Assembly: GCF_016756595.1 (NCBI RefSeq)
Contig: NZ_AP023257.1
Location: 2,930,001-2,994,000 of the forward strand
Length of the DNA stretch: 64,000 bases
Reading direction: 5' to 3'
From: Mesorhizobium sp. L-2-11
GTDB lineage: Bacteria; Pseudomonadota; Alphaproteobacteria; Rhizobiales; Rhizobiaceae
Position numbers and translations under genes: made by a program. This document shows positions 25,443-34,134 of this stretch, one piece after another; position 1 is the stretch's first letter; each line of letters opens with the position of its first letter. The notes under the pieces were generated by a model. It saw nothing but the letters and a program-made list of their open reading frames with translations, was not told the DNA's origin and made no database searches.

Positions 25443-27092
25443 GTGGCACGCCAGTTCATCTATCACATGGCCGGCCTCAACAAGGCCTATGGCACCAAGA
25501 AGGTGCTCGAGAATATCCATCTCTCCTTCTACCCCGACGCCAAGATCGGCATCCTCGGGCCGAACGGCGCCGGCAAATCGACCATCCTCAAGATCATGGC
25601 CGGCATCGACAAGGAGTGGAGCGGCGAGGCGTGGCTGGCCGAAGGCGCCACCGTCGGCTACCTGGCGCAGGAGCCGGCGCTCGATGCGAGCAAGACCGTG
25701 TTCGAGAACGTTATGGAAGGCGTCGCCGCCAAGACCGCGATCATCGAACGCTACAACGAATTGATGATGAACTATTCCGACGAGACGGCCGACGAGTCGG
25801 CCAAGCTCCAGGACGAGATGGACCGGCTCAACCTGTGGGATCTCGAACAGCAGGTCGAGATGGCGATGGAAGCACTGGGCTGCCCGCCCAAGGAAGCCGA
25901 CGTCACCAAGCTGTCGGGCGGCGAGCGCCGCCGCGTGGCACTGTGCCAGTTGCTGCTGCGTCAGCCCGACCTTCTGCTGCTCGACGAGCCGACCAACCAT
26001 CTCGACGCCGAGACGACGGCGTGGCTGGAAAAGCATCTGCGCGCCTATCCCGGCGCGGTGATGATCATCACCCACGATCGCTACTTCCTCGACAATGTCA
26101 CCGGCTGGATCCTCGAGCTCGACCGCGGTCGCGGCATCCCCTATGAGGGCAACTACACCAAATATCTCGAGGCAAAGGCCAAGCGGCTCAAGCAGGAGGG
26201 CCGCGAGGACGACGCGCGCCAGCGGGCGATCGGCCGCGAGCGTGAGTGGATCCAGTCCAGCCCGAAAGCACGGCAGACCAAGTCGAAAGCGCGCATCCAG
26301 GCGTTCCAGGATCTGCTGGATGCAGCCGACAGGCGGCGTCCGAGCGACACCCAGATCGTCATTCCGCATGGCGAGCGGCTCGGCAATGTGGTGATCGAGG
26401 TCGAGGGCCTGTCGAAGGGCTTTGGCGACACGCTGCTGATCGACGATCTCGAATTCAAGCTGCCGCCCGGCGGCATCGTCGGCGTCATCGGCCCGAACGG
26501 CGCCGGCAAGACGACGCTGTTTCGCATGATCACCGGCCAGGAAAAGCCGGATGCCGGCACGATCCGCGTCGGCGAGACCGTCAAGCTCGGCTACGTCGAC
26601 CAGAGCCGCGATGCACTCGACCCGACCAAGACCGTGTGGGAAGAAATCTCGGGCGGCGCCGAAGTGGTCAAGCTGGGCAAGTTCGAGGCCAACACCCGCG
26701 CCTATTGCGCGTCGTTCAATTTCCGTGGCGGCGATCAGCAGCAGAAGGTCGGCAACCTCTCCGGCGGCCAGCGCAACCGCGTGCACCTTGCCAAGATGCT
26801 GAAGACCGGCGGCAACGTGCTACTGCTCGACGAACCGACCAACGATCTCGATACGGAAACGCTGGCGGCGCTCGAAGACGCGCTGGAAAACTTCGCCGGC
26901 TGCGCCGTCATCATCTCGCACGACCGCATGTTCCTCGACCGGCTGGCGACGCACATCCTTGCCTTCGAGGGCGACAGCCATGTCGAATGGTTCGAAGGCA
27001 ATTTCGAGGATTACGAGCAGGACAAGATCCGCCGCCTCGGGCCCGATGCCGTCAATCCGCACCGCATGACGTATAAGCGGCTGACGCGGTAA
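25443..27092 (+). CDS. ettA: Energy-dependent translational throttle protein EttA (ABC-F)
   Basis: Soluble ABC-F ATPase of 549 residues that binds the ribosomal E site and gates entry into elongation according to energy state. Two ABC domains are present: Walker A GPNGAGKST (about residue 39) with signature LSGGERRRVALCQLL, and Walker A GPNGAGKTT (about 350) with LSGGQRNRVHLAKML. Between them lies the charged linker rich in Lys and Arg (REWIQSSPKARQTKSKAR) that contacts the ribosome. No membrane segments. The GTG at 25443 follows agggaaagcgc. The gene stands alone on its strand. Length and motifs are as in E. coli EttA (YjjK). Confidence 0.94.
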   Translation: MARQFIYHMAGLNKAYGTKKVLENIHLSFYPDAKIGILGPNGAGKSTILKIMAGIDKEWSGEAWLAEGATVGYLAQEPALDASKTVFENVMEGVAAKTAIIERYNELMMNYSDETADESAKLQDEMDRLNLWDLEQQVEMAMEALGCPPKEADVTKLSGGERRRVALCQLLLRQPDLLLLDEPTNHLDAETTAWLEKHLRAYPGAVMIITHDRYFLDNVTGWILELDRGRGIPYEGNYTKYLEAKAKRLKQEGREDDARQRAIGREREWIQSSPKARQTKSKARIQAFQDLLDAADRRRPSDTQIVIPHGERLGNVVIEVEGLSKGFGDTLLIDDLEFKLPPGGIVGVIGPNGAGKTTLFRMITGQEKPDAGTIRVGETVKLGYVDQSRDALDPTKTVWEEISGGAEVVKLGKFEANTRAYCASFNFRGGDQQQKVGNLSGGQRNRVHLAKMLKTGGNVLLLDEPTNDLDTETLAALEDALENFAGCAVIISHDRMFLDRLATHILAFEGDSHVEWFEGNFEDYEQDKIRRLGPDAVNPHRMTYKRLTR

Positions 27093-27149
27093 GGTTCGAT
27101 CGGTTGCAGGCGATCGTCGTTTGACCTAAATTGATCGAGTGGAGTTGCC

Positions 27150-27398
27150 ATGATCACGGTCAAATTGCCGCAAGAAGCCGAGACGCTGCTGGCCGATATG
27201 GCGAGGGCCAGCGGCCGTACGGTCGATCAGGTTGCAGTTGAAGCGATTCTCGAGACCATCGAGGATTGGCAGGACGCGAGGATTGCGGAGGAACGCTTGA
27301 GGGATGACGACGGTGCTCGCATTCCGTTGGAAGACGTGATCCGGAAGCTTGAGCTTCGCGAAGCAACGGAACGGCGCAAGAAACCTGCCGCTGAATGA
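27150..27398 (+). CDS. Antitoxin of a RelBE/ParDE-like type II system
   Basis: Protein of 82 residues with an N-terminal ribbon-helix-helix-like stretch (MITVKLPQEAETLLADMARA) and a charged C-terminal tail (EDVIRKLELREATERRKKPA) expected to wrap the toxin. Its last four bases overlap the toxin start (ATGA), the usual coupling. It should bind and neutralise the RelE-like toxin and repress the operon. Ribosome site gagtggag precedes the ATG. Confidence 0.78.
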   Translation: MITVKLPQEAETLLADMARASGRTVDQVAVEAILETIEDWQDARIAEERLRDDDGARIPLEDVIRKLELREATERRKKPAAE

Positions 27399-27661
27399 GT
27401 TGGCGTGTCGAGTTCACGCGGCAAGCCGAAAAGGATATCGAACGGCTTTCAACGAAAGATCAGCGGCGCATCCTCGAATTCCTGCATCAAAGAGTTTCGG
27501 AGCACCCCAATCCAAGAGCGCTTGCCAAGGGCCTGACCGCTACCAAGCAAGAGGCTTGGCGTTTTCGCGTCGGCGACTACAGAATCATCGCCCAATTCGA
27601 GGATAGCCGGCTTGTCGTGCTGGTTGTGGAGGTCGGCAACCGTCGCGAGGTCTATCGATGA
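27395..27661 (+). CDS. RelE/ParE superfamily toxin
   Basis: Toxin of 88 residues with the RelE fold order: [18 protein letters not shown], a helix with [13 protein letters not shown], then the basic core [18 protein letters not shown] and the final [12 protein letters not shown] with the conserved Arg residues and terminal Tyr. RelE members cut ribosome-bound mRNA; ParE members block gyrase. The Y-R ending with Arg in GDYRI favours the RelE mRNA-interferase side. The stop overlaps the tam start by ATGA, so toxin and methyltransferase are translationally coupled, which is unusual for a toxin-antitoxin pair. Confidence 0.85.
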   Translation: MSWRVEFTRQAEKDIERLSTKDQRRILEFLHQRVSEHPNPRALAKGLTATKQEAWRFRVGDYRIIAQFEDSRLVVLVVEVGNRREVYR

Positions 27662-28452
27662 ACAACACTGCCGCAAAAGCAAAACCCGACTGGTCCGCCG
27701 CCCAATATCTCAAATTCGAGGACGAACGCACGCGGCCCGCGCGTGACCTTGTGGCACAAGTGCCGGTGGAAACCCCGCGCCGGGTGGTCGATATCGGCTG
27801 CGGGCCGGGCAATTCGACGCAATTGCTGGTCGAGCGCTGGCCGAGCGCTGAGGTCAGCGGTTTGGACAGCTCGCCTGACATGATCGAGAAGGCGAGGGCG
27901 CGTCTGCCGGATGTGGCCTTCGAACTGGCCGATGCGGCGGCGTGGCAGCCCGAAGAGCCGGTCGACGTGATTTTCGCCAATGCGGTGTTCCAGTGGCTGC
28001 CCGAGCATCCGGCGATCTTCCAGCGGCTGATGGGACTTTTGGCGCCGGGCGGCGCGCTTGCCGTGCAGATGCCCGATAATATGGGCGAGCCCTCGCACCG
28101 GCTGATGCGCGAGACGGCGGCCGAAATGCCGTTTGCCGAAAAGTTCGACGGTGCTGCGCGCGGGCCGCTGCCGCCGGTGTCGTTCTATTACGATCTCTTG
28201 TCGCTGCTCTGCGACCGGCTCGACATCTGGCACACCGCCTACAATCATCCGCTGGCCGATGCCGAAGCGATCGTCGAGTGGCTGAAGTCGACGGGGCTGA
28301 AGCCGTTCCTCGATCCGCTCGACGCGGCCGAGCGGCGGCTTTTTCTCACGCGCTACACCGCGGGGATAACCGAAGCCTATCCGAAGACGGCGAACGGCAA
28401 GGTGCTGCTGCGCTTTCCCCGCCTGTTCATCGTCGCGCGGCGCGCTGCCTAG
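27658..28452 (+). CDS. tam: Trans-aconitate 2-methyltransferase
   Basis: SAM-dependent methyltransferase of 264 residues, typical Tam length, that methylates trans-aconitate formed spontaneously from the citric-acid-cycle intermediate, removing an aconitase inhibitor. SAM-binding motif [12 protein letters not shown] lies near residue 42, with acidic loop [15 protein letters not shown] and [11 protein letters not shown], all typical of Tam. The segment SFYYDLLS and the C-terminal [12 protein letters not shown] also match the family. The ATG overlaps the stop of the upstream toxin gene, so it may rely on that operon for transcription. Confidence 0.9.
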   Translation: MNNTAAKAKPDWSAAQYLKFEDERTRPARDLVAQVPVETPRRVVDIGCGPGNSTQLLVERWPSAEVSGLDSSPDMIEKARARLPDVAFELADAAAWQPEEPVDVIFANAVFQWLPEHPAIFQRLMGLLAPGGALAVQMPDNMGEPSHRLMRETAAEMPFAEKFDGAARGPLPPVSFYYDLLSLLCDRLDIWHTAYNHPLADAEAIVEWLKSTGLKPFLDPLDAAERRLFLTRYTAGITEAYPKTANGKVLLRFPRLFIVARRAA

Positions 28453-28559
28453 AAACGATTGGCCATTCCGAGACGCACTGCCTGGCTGCGCTGATTCGGT
28501 TTCGCCACAATGCGCATTTCAGCCGCGCAAGGTTGTGGTCTTTTGCCTCAGGCCCTTGA

Positions 28560-28575
28560 TTTAAGCCGGCTTAAA
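28560..28575. promoter_or_regulatory. Perfect 16-bp palindrome upstream of the KAS III-like gene
   Basis: tttaagccggcttaaa is fully self-complementary and lies 85 bp before the KAS III-like start, in a 207-bp gap otherwise without features. It has the size and symmetry of a dimeric repressor site, but no regulator is encoded next to it, so the factor is unknown. Confidence 0.4.
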
Positions 28576-28659
28576 CTAGCTTGATGCGAATAATGTTGCG
28601 CCGAACTCTCGCGGCGCCCACATCAAGCCGTAGCGCCTGCGCATGGGGACGAACTGAAA

Positions 28660-29781
28660 ATGCATCGCGTCATCATCAGCGGCATCGGCGTTGAAATCCC
28701 CGAGCCGTCGATCACCAATGAGGAATTGGTCGACAGCTTCAATGCCTGGGTCGAGATGGAGAATGTCCGCCGCCAGGCTTCGGGCGAGACGCTGCTGCAG
28801 AAGTCGGACAGCGCCTTCATCGTCCATGCTTCGGGCGTGCAGACGCGCCATGTGATCGAGCGGGAAGGCATTCTCGACCCGACCCGCATGGCGCCGCGCA
28901 TTCCGGCGCGGCCTGACGACGCGCTGTCGCTGGAAGCCGAGTTCGGCATCGCATCGGCCAGGAAGGCGCTCGACCATGCCGGCGTGGAGCCGTCAGATAT
29001 CGACCTGGTGATCTGCTCGGCCTCGCATCACCAGCGGCCCTATCCGGCGATCGCCATCGAGATGCAGCAGGCGATGGGCACCAAGGGCGCCGGCTTCGAC
29101 ATGGGCCTTGGCTGCTCGTCGGCGGCGGCGGCGTTGCATATCGCGGTCAATCTGGTGCGGGCGGGCGCACACAGGCGCGTGCTGGTGACGACGCCCGAGA
29201 TCATCACCGGCCATCTCAATTTCCGCGACCGGCAGACGCATTTCATCTTCGGCGATGCTTCGGTCTCGATGGTCGTCGAGGGGCTTGCCCAGGGCGACAA
29301 GCGGCCGGGACGCTTCGAGGTGCTCGACACCCGCACCTGGACGCAGATGTCCAACAACATCCGCACCAATCTCGGCTATTACACGCGCACCGCCCAGGAC
29401 GATCCGTATATGATCAATCTGGAAGGCAACCTGATCAAGCAGGTCGGCAACAAGGTGTTCAAGGAAGTCACCGTCGCCGGGCACCAGTTCATCGTCGAGT
29501 TCCTGGCCGAGCATGGGCTGACGCCGCAGGCGATCCGGCGCTTCTGGCTGCATCAGGCCAATGCCCGGATGAACGCCATGATCCTGAAGCTGTCGTTCGG
29601 CCACGAGGTCGGCCATGACCGCGCGCCGATGGTGCTGGATCGCCTCGGCAACACCGCCGGCGCCGGTGCGGTCGTCGCCTTGTCGGAAAACCACGCCGAC
29701 ATGAACGCCGGCGACTATGGCCTGCTTTGCGCCTTCGGCGCCGGCTATTCGATCGGCGGGGCGCTGTTGCGCATGCTCTGA
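28660..29781 (+). CDS. Beta-ketoacyl-ACP synthase III-like protein
   Basis: Condensing enzyme of the thiolase superfamily, 373 residues (FabH is about 320). The nucleophile is Cys152 in MGLGCSSAAAAL; the His of the catalytic triad is in WLHQANARMN and the Asn in RLGNTAGAGA. The extra 40-50 residues early in the protein (helical segment about 23-50) resemble the FabY-like or KAS III-paralog group in proteobacteria rather than housekeeping FabH. It is not adjacent to plsX or other fatty-acid genes. The substrate pair is unknown; initiation of fatty-acid synthesis or a specialised acyl condensation is possible. Confidence 0.88.
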   Translation: MHRVIISGIGVEIPEPSITNEELVDSFNAWVEMENVRRQASGETLLQKSDSAFIVHASGVQTRHVIEREGILDPTRMAPRIPARPDDALSLEAEFGIASARKALDHAGVEPSDIDLVICSASHHQRPYPAIAIEMQQAMGTKGAGFDMGLGCSSAAAALHIAVNLVRAGAHRRVLVTTPEIITGHLNFRDRQTHFIFGDASVSMVVEGLAQGDKRPGRFEVLDTRTWTQMSNNIRTNLGYYTRTAQDDPYMINLEGNLIKQVGNKVFKEVTVAGHQFIVEFLAEHGLTPQAIRRFWLHQANARMNAMILKLSFGHEVGHDRAPMVLDRLGNTAGAGAVVALSENHADMNAGDYGLLCAFGAGYSIGGALLRML

Positions 29782-29923
29782 TCGATCTTGGCGCGAACGG
29801 CACCGGCACTATAGGGCGCCGGTGCAATCGCATCAGTCTGCTTGATTGGAGCATCAGCGCTTTCGACTGGACCTGACGAACTGACTGCGGCTAATTGCGC
29901 GCATCATGCAAGGAATGACGCCC

Positions 29924-30541
29924 ATGCCGGATCTCTTCCCCGAGGCCGAAAATCCGGTCGAAATCATCCCGGCGCGGAAACTTGCCGCGCGGGTGGCCGG
30001 GCTTTACGTGGCGCCATCAGATCATTTCCAGACACGCGCGGTGGATGAATTGCGGCTTGGCTTCGATGGCATCGAGGGCGATTTCCACGCCGGCGCGACG
30101 CGGCGCTCCGGCGGGCGCGAGCCCTGGTATCCACGCGGCACCGAGATGCGCAACGAGCGGCAGCTGTCTGTTGTGGCCGCGGACGAATTGGCGATCGTCG
30201 CTCAGCGAATGGGCATCGCCGAGATCGAGCCGGAATGGATCGGCGCCAATCTGTTGATCGAAGGCCTGCCGCAGCTCTCGATGCTGCCGTCCGGCACGCT
30301 GCTGTTCTTCAAAGGCGGCGTCACCGTCAAGGTCGACGCGCAGAACGGACCTTGCCGCATCGCCGGGCGATCGGTCGCCGAAAATGCCGGAATGGCCGAC
30401 CACGAAGCCGGCGCGCTGTTGTTCCCGAAGGCGGCAAAGCGGTTGCGCGGCCTCGTCGCCTGGGTGGAAAAACCAGGCCGCATCACCACGGGCGAGGACA
30501 TTTCGGTGCGTGTCCCCGAGCAGTGGATTTACCGGGCCTGA
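29924..30541 (+). CDS. MOSC-domain protein
   Basis: MOSC domain protein of about 205 residues, related to the C-terminal domain of molybdenum-cofactor sulfurase and to YiiM/YuaD. Visible features are GDFHAGATRRSGG, the conserved RNERQLSVVAADEL, EWIGANLLIEGLP and the cofactor-contact segment NGPCRIAGR with the conserved Cys. MOSC proteins bind molybdenum cofactor and handle sulfur or N-hydroxylated compounds. The ATG at 29924 is preferred because aagga lies 9 bp upstream; in-frame ATGs at 29915 and 29906 are possible. The last 116 bp are the start of a 784-bp direct repeat, and a second copy of this 3' end lies at 34019. Confidence 0.87.
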   Translation: MPDLFPEAENPVEIIPARKLAARVAGLYVAPSDHFQTRAVDELRLGFDGIEGDFHAGATRRSGGREPWYPRGTEMRNERQLSVVAADELAIVAQRMGIAEIEPEWIGANLLIEGLPQLSMLPSGTLLFFKGGVTVKVDAQNGPCRIAGRSVAENAGMADHEAGALLFPKAAKRLRGLVAWVEKPGRITTGEDISVRVPEQWIYRA

Positions 30542-31209
30542 GGCCAGGAATGGTCAGGGATAGCGCACCGGGCTCGACCAGTCCGGGTCTTCGTGCTTTT
30601 GCCAATAGGCCGCCATCAGGCGCCTGGTAATCGCGCCGACCTTGCCGTCCGCGACCGGAATACCGTCGATCATCGTCACCGGCATGATGCCGCCGGCGGT
30701 CGAGGTGATGAAGACCTCATCGGACTGACGCAGCGCAGCGACGCTGACATCGGCCGCTGCAACGGCAAGCCCTGCCTCCGCGCACAGATCGAAGACGGTG
30801 CGGCGGGTGATGCCTGGCAGCACGCCGACAGCCGGCGTCGACAGTTTGCCGTCATCCACGCAAAAGACGTTGAAGCCGGGGCCTTCCGCGACATTGCCGT
30901 TGAAATCGAGGAGCAGCGCGGTCTCGGCGCCGCGGTCGTAGGCGTCGTAGAGGCCTCGCACCAGGTCGAGCCAGTGGTAGTTCTTGATTGCCGGGTCGAT
31001 CGAGGCTGGTGGGATGCGCACCTTGTCGCTGATCGCCACATGTAGGCCGCGCTGCAATTGCTCGGCATTGGCGACCGAGCCGAAGGGAACGGCGAACGCC
31101 ATGAAACGGTTGACCGCGTCGCGCGGGTCGCGGCTGAAGGTCGGCGAGGCGCCGCGCGTGCACAGCATCTCGACATAAGCGGCGCGATGACCCGACAGCG
31201 CCACGCAAT
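30426..31209. repeat. Long direct repeat, copy A (784 bp)
   Basis: Bases 30426-31209 match 34019-34802 at a constant offset of 3593 with no gaps. Reading base by base, I count five substitutions (near 30460, 30499, 31043, 31094 and 31148), about 99.4% identity. The repeat covers the 3' end of the MOSC gene and the C-terminal two thirds of a class IV aminotransferase gene. In copy A the MOSC gene is whole and the aminotransferase gene is cut. Confidence 0.95.
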
Positions 31210-31300
31210 AGGGGAAGATGCGCCGATACCGGTCATTCACGACCGCGCAGCCCCAGCGCCCGGTTATGCACTCGCCCAGGCGCCTCCGGCAGCGGCGCAC
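30554..31300 (-). pseudogene. 5'-truncated class IV aminotransferase (D-amino-acid transaminase-like), duplicate
   Basis: The C-terminal 217 residues are the same as those of the intact copy at 34147-35106; the three substitutions within this part are silent. Upstream of 31209 the homology ends abruptly, and the open frame continues to 31300 through unrelated sequence (MRRCRRRLGECITGRWGCAV). About the first 101 residues of the enzyme, the small domain, are missing. The catalytic-Lys segment IKNYHWLDLV is retained, but without the N-terminal domain a functional fold is unlikely. Its 5' end overlaps the 3' end of the inserted FAD-oxidase gene by 37 bp. It is the broken copy produced by the 784-bp duplication. 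Confidence 0.85.
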
Positions 31301-32793
31301 CCATTCAACACCACCCCAAATTTATCAAGTATCGCACGACCGTCGGAACCGCTCACACCGGCACTTAGCCCCGGGCGGATGTTCTGGTTATGGTGGAAGA
31401 CGTTGTTGGGGTCGTACGAGGACTTCACGTCAGCCAGCCGGTCAAAGACGGAGTCGCCGTACGCCTCGCGGACCCGGCCCGGGTCTTCGTCGCCGCCGAG
31501 GAAATTGACGTAGACGCCTTTGCGGAAGCGTCCAAGAGCTGCGAGGACCCCCCTCGTCCAGGCCGTCTCTCGGTCGCCGAAATCCTCGCCGGGCCGCCAC
31601 GCAGCGTGGACGATGATCGCGTGCGACGCTTGCCGGTTCCCGAACGCCGTCGCGCCCTCGGCCACTCGGCTCACCGCCCCCTTCAGATGGAACATTGCCA
31701 CATACGACCGTGGCGACGAGCAGGAGAATACGTGCCCGGCGATCACGTCGATGAGGTCGTCGCGGAGCGCGGGGAGGTGCGTGGCCTTCCAGTAGTAGTT
31801 CCAACCGTGGAGGACGGTCGAGTCGAGCGCGCTCTGGAATACCACGTATGGCTTGGGCCCGGCCAGATCGAGGAGGGGAGTCCGAAACGCGCGGAGCGGG
31901 CGAAGCGCCTTCTCGCCGTCCTCGATCGGCCCGGCGTAGCACGCGCCCACCATCACCACCGGGCGCCAGTGCAGTTCCTCGGGGATGACCGATAGAGGCG
32001 GCACGGTGCAGAATTTTACGACCGTGCCGAGCTCGTCGGGAGCGTCGCGGATAAAGTCGCGATAGAAGCGGAGGACCTCTCCCGCGTCGCTCGCGTCCCA
32101 GAGGATGGGCCCGGCCAGAACCGTGGGCCCGACGGGGTGGAGGCGGAACTCGAACGAGGTGACCACGCCGAAGTTGCCGCCGCCGCCGCGCAACGCCCAG
32201 AACAGGTCGGGGTGCTCGTCCTCGGACGCCCGCAGCCGCTCGCCGTCGGCCGTCACAACGTCGGCAGCGAGGAGGTTGTCGACCGCGAGGCCATGCTTGC
32301 GCATCAGCCAGCCGATGCCACCGCCGAGGGTGAGCCCGGCGACTCCGGTATGGCTGACGATTCCGCCGGTGGTGGCCAGGCCGTGCGCCTGCGTCTCGCG
32401 GTCGACGTCGCCCCACAGCGCGCCACCCTGCACCCACGCCCTGCGGCCGGCGGGATCGACCTGCACGCCCCGCATCGCCGAGAGGTCGATGACGATCCCG
32501 TCGTCGCAAACGGCGGTGCCCGCCACGCCGTGGCCTCCGCCCCGTATGGCGATCTCCAGATCGTGGTCGCGAGCGAAACGCACGGCCGCGACTACGTCGG
32601 CGGTCCCGATGCATCGGGCGATCAGATGCGGGCGCCGGTCAATGGCGCCGTTCCAGATTGCACGGGCGACATCGTAGTCGGCGTGGCTGGCACTGATCAG
32701 CCGGCCTCGGAACCCGTCGATTTCCGCGACGGTTGGCTGCATGCTCCCGTGGTAAGCTTCTGCGTACGTTGTTGTCGTCATAGGCGTCGTCAT
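31264..32793 (-). CDS. FAD-binding oxidoreductase, berberine-bridge-enzyme (BBE) type
   Basis: FAD-linked oxidase of 509 residues. The FAD-binding domain has AIRGGGHGVAGTAV near residue 75, whose His is the usual site of covalent FAD attachment. GVAGLTLGGGIGWLMRKHGL follows without a Cys at the second attachment site, so single covalent linkage is likely. ALRGGGGNFGVVTSFEFRL fits the family. The C-terminal BBE motif YDPNNVFHHNQNI is clear. No signal peptide is visible. Such enzymes oxidise sugars, alkaloid-like or other alcohol and amine substrates with oxygen; the substrate is unknown. The ATG at 32793 has a strong aggagg site and the frame upstream of it is rejected. Paired divergently with an HxlR regulator inside the insertion. 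Confidence 0.9.
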   Translation of the reverse strand: MTTPMTTTTYAEAYHGSMQPTVAEIDGFRGRLISASHADYDVARAIWNGAIDRRPHLIARCIGTADVVAAVRFARDHDLEIAIRGGGHGVAGTAVCDDGIVIDLSAMRGVQVDPAGRRAWVQGGALWGDVDRETQAHGLATTGGIVSHTGVAGLTLGGGIGWLMRKHGLAVDNLLAADVVTADGERLRASEDEHPDLFWALRGGGGNFGVVTSFEFRLHPVGPTVLAGPILWDASDAGEVLRFYRDFIRDAPDELGTVVKFCTVPPLSVIPEELHWRPVVMVGACYAGPIEDGEKALRPLRAFRTPLLDLAGPKPYVVFQSALDSTVLHGWNYYWKATHLPALRDDLIDVIAGHVFSCSSPRSYVAMFHLKGAVSRVAEGATAFGNRQASHAIIVHAAWRPGEDFGDRETAWTRGVLAALGRFRKGVYVNFLGGDEDPGRVREAYGDSVFDRLADVKSSYDPNNVFHHNQNIRPGLSAGVSGSDGRAILDKFGVVLNGCAAAGGAWASA

Positions 32794-32916
32794 CGTGTCC
32801 TCCTCTCGTCGAGAGAGGCCACATCGGACCACAGCGGGCCGCTGCCGTATAGTCAACAATCTGGACTCCACAATCGGATGCGGATGCGCAACACTGCTGT
32901 TGTGAGGACGACTGTC

Positions 32917-33615
32917 ATGAGGACATACGGCCAGTACTGCCCCATCGCCCGTGGCGCCGAGATTTTCGCCGAGCGCTGGACGCCGCTGATCATCCGCAAC
33001 CTGCACCTTGGCTGCGGAAACTTCAGCGAGATTTTGGAGGGCGCGCCCGGACTCTCCCGGACCCTGCTCTCGGAGCGGCTCAAGCAGCTCGAATGGGTCG
33101 GTGTCGTCGAGTCGAATCCCAAGCCCGACGGGCGCGGGCGCCACTACGAGCTCACGTCCGCGGGCCACGACCTCTTCACGGTCTGCCAATCGCTCGGCGA
33201 GTGGGGCGCGCATTGGCTCGAGATCGCCCCCCAGCACCTAGACCCCTTTGTGGCCCTGTGGTCGATGTGCAAGGCGCTCCGCCGGGACCGGCTCCCGGAT
33301 CGACGCGTCGTCATCCGCTTCGACTTCACCGGCCGCCCACACCGGGAGCGCTATTGGCTACTCATCGAGCTCGGAGACACCGAGATCTGCAAGACTTACC
33401 CTGGCTTCGACGAGGACCTCTACATCACGGCGGAAGCCGAAGCGTTCGTGAAATGGCACGCCGGCCGGCTCAGTTGGTCCCAAGCCACCCGCGAGGACCG
33501 CATCCAGCTCGACGGCGACCTGTCGCTCGCAAGAGCCTTCCCGACCTGGAACGCCCGCAGCAAGTTCGCCCACATCATGCCGGTCTCCCGCACCGCCACG
33601 AGTCATGCAGGTTGA
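32917..33615 (+). CDS. HxlR family transcriptional regulator with C-terminal extension
   Basis: Regulator of 232 residues. The HxlR winged helix occupies residues 1-100: MRTYGQYCPIARGAEIFAER, WTPLIIRNLHLG, a recognition region with LSRTLLSERLKQLEWVGVVE, and the wing RGRHYELTSAG. Cys8 in YGQYCP is the conserved redox or ligand-sensing Cys of many HxlR proteins. Residues 120-232 form an additional SCP2-like domain found in long HxlR members. The ATG at 32917 is chosen for its gagg site and family-typical start; in-frame ATGs at 32878 and 32884 are alternatives. It is divergent from the FAD-oxidase gene with 123 bp between, so it probably controls it. Confidence 0.88.
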   Translation: MRTYGQYCPIARGAEIFAERWTPLIIRNLHLGCGNFSEILEGAPGLSRTLLSERLKQLEWVGVVESNPKPDGRGRHYELTSAGHDLFTVCQSLGEWGAHWLEIAPQHLDPFVALWSMCKALRRDRLPDRRVVIRFDFTGRPHRERYWLLIELGDTEICKTYPGFDEDLYITAEAEAFVKWHAGRLSWSQATREDRIQLDGDLSLARAFPTWNARSKFAHIMPVSRTATSHAG

Positions 33616-34018
33616 CATTCCGGATGCGGCCTCCCGATGCGGCACCGCACCGCCGGCGTGTGACCTGACCAAAACCCCCATATCTCAGATGCTATCCGGA
33701 ATCGAAAGCCGCCGGATTGCCGATCGAACCACTCGCCTGAAACTCATATAGTTCGACGCACTGATGCCGAGCGCGGGCGTATTACCAAGGTTCGAAGACA
33801 TCCAGTGCTTTGCCTGGCTACCTGGAGGGCGTTCGAATGGCCCAGACCTCTTTCGGCTTCAGCGGAGGTTTTTGACCGGTGATACGGCCCTAGTTCCAGC
33901 TGGGCAGGGCTTTCCTCCCCAAAGCCACCCTCCACATCAGCAGCGCTTGACCTTCAAGCAGCCCGATCATTGCGTGATGGCGACCATGAGGAACTCGTCA
34001 CGGGATCCGCTCAGGCCG
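33616..34018. other. 403-bp stretch at the right end of the insertion, no gene recognised
   Basis: Between the HxlR stop and repeat copy B there is no frame with a recognisable protein, promoter or terminator. The segment is lower in GC than its surroundings in places (catatctcagatgctatccg). It contains ctggagggcgttcgaatggc and other blocks that could be remnants of an insertion sequence, but no inverted repeat or transposase motif could be identified. Confidence 0.5.
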
Positions 34019-34134
34019 CGAAGGCGGCAAAGCGGTTGCGCGGCCTCGTCGCTTGGGTGGAAAAACCAGGCCGCATCACCACGGGCGAGGAGATTTCGGT
34101 GCGTGTCCCCGAGCAGTGGATTTACCGGGCCTGA
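34019..34134 (+). pseudogene. MOSC gene 3' fragment (duplicate)
   Basis: This encodes the last 38 residues of the MOSC protein at 29924-30541, with one replacement seen in the copy (TGEDISVR to TGEEISVR), and keeps the same stop codon. No start codon or upstream MOSC sequence is present, so it is not functional. It marks the left edge of repeat copy B. Confidence 0.85.

Larger units (their letters stand above)
31210..34018. mobile_element. 2.8-kb insertion flanked by 784-bp direct repeats (integrated circular DNA or duplication-associated cassette)
   Basis: The 2809 bp between the two repeat copies hold a berberine-bridge-type FAD oxidase gene, a divergent HxlR regulator gene and about 400 bp without a recognisable gene. 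Left of it stand an intact MOSC gene and a cut aminotransferase gene; right of it stand a MOSC 3' remnant and an intact aminotransferase gene. This is the outcome of a single homologous crossover between the chromosome and a 3593-bp circle carrying one 784-bp copy. No integrase, transposase, terminal inverted repeat or replication gene is visible, so an element type cannot be named. Confidence 0.7.

Noticed and set aside
31264..33237. 657-codon version of the FAD oxidase starting inside the HxlR gene
   Set aside because: The first 148 codons are antisense to the HxlR gene; a strong ribosome site precedes the ATG at 32793.
32137..33615. Extended start for the HxlR gene through the FAD-oxidase region
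   Set aside because: The upstream part is antisense to the FAD oxidase and has no HxlR sequence; the family-typical start is at 32917.
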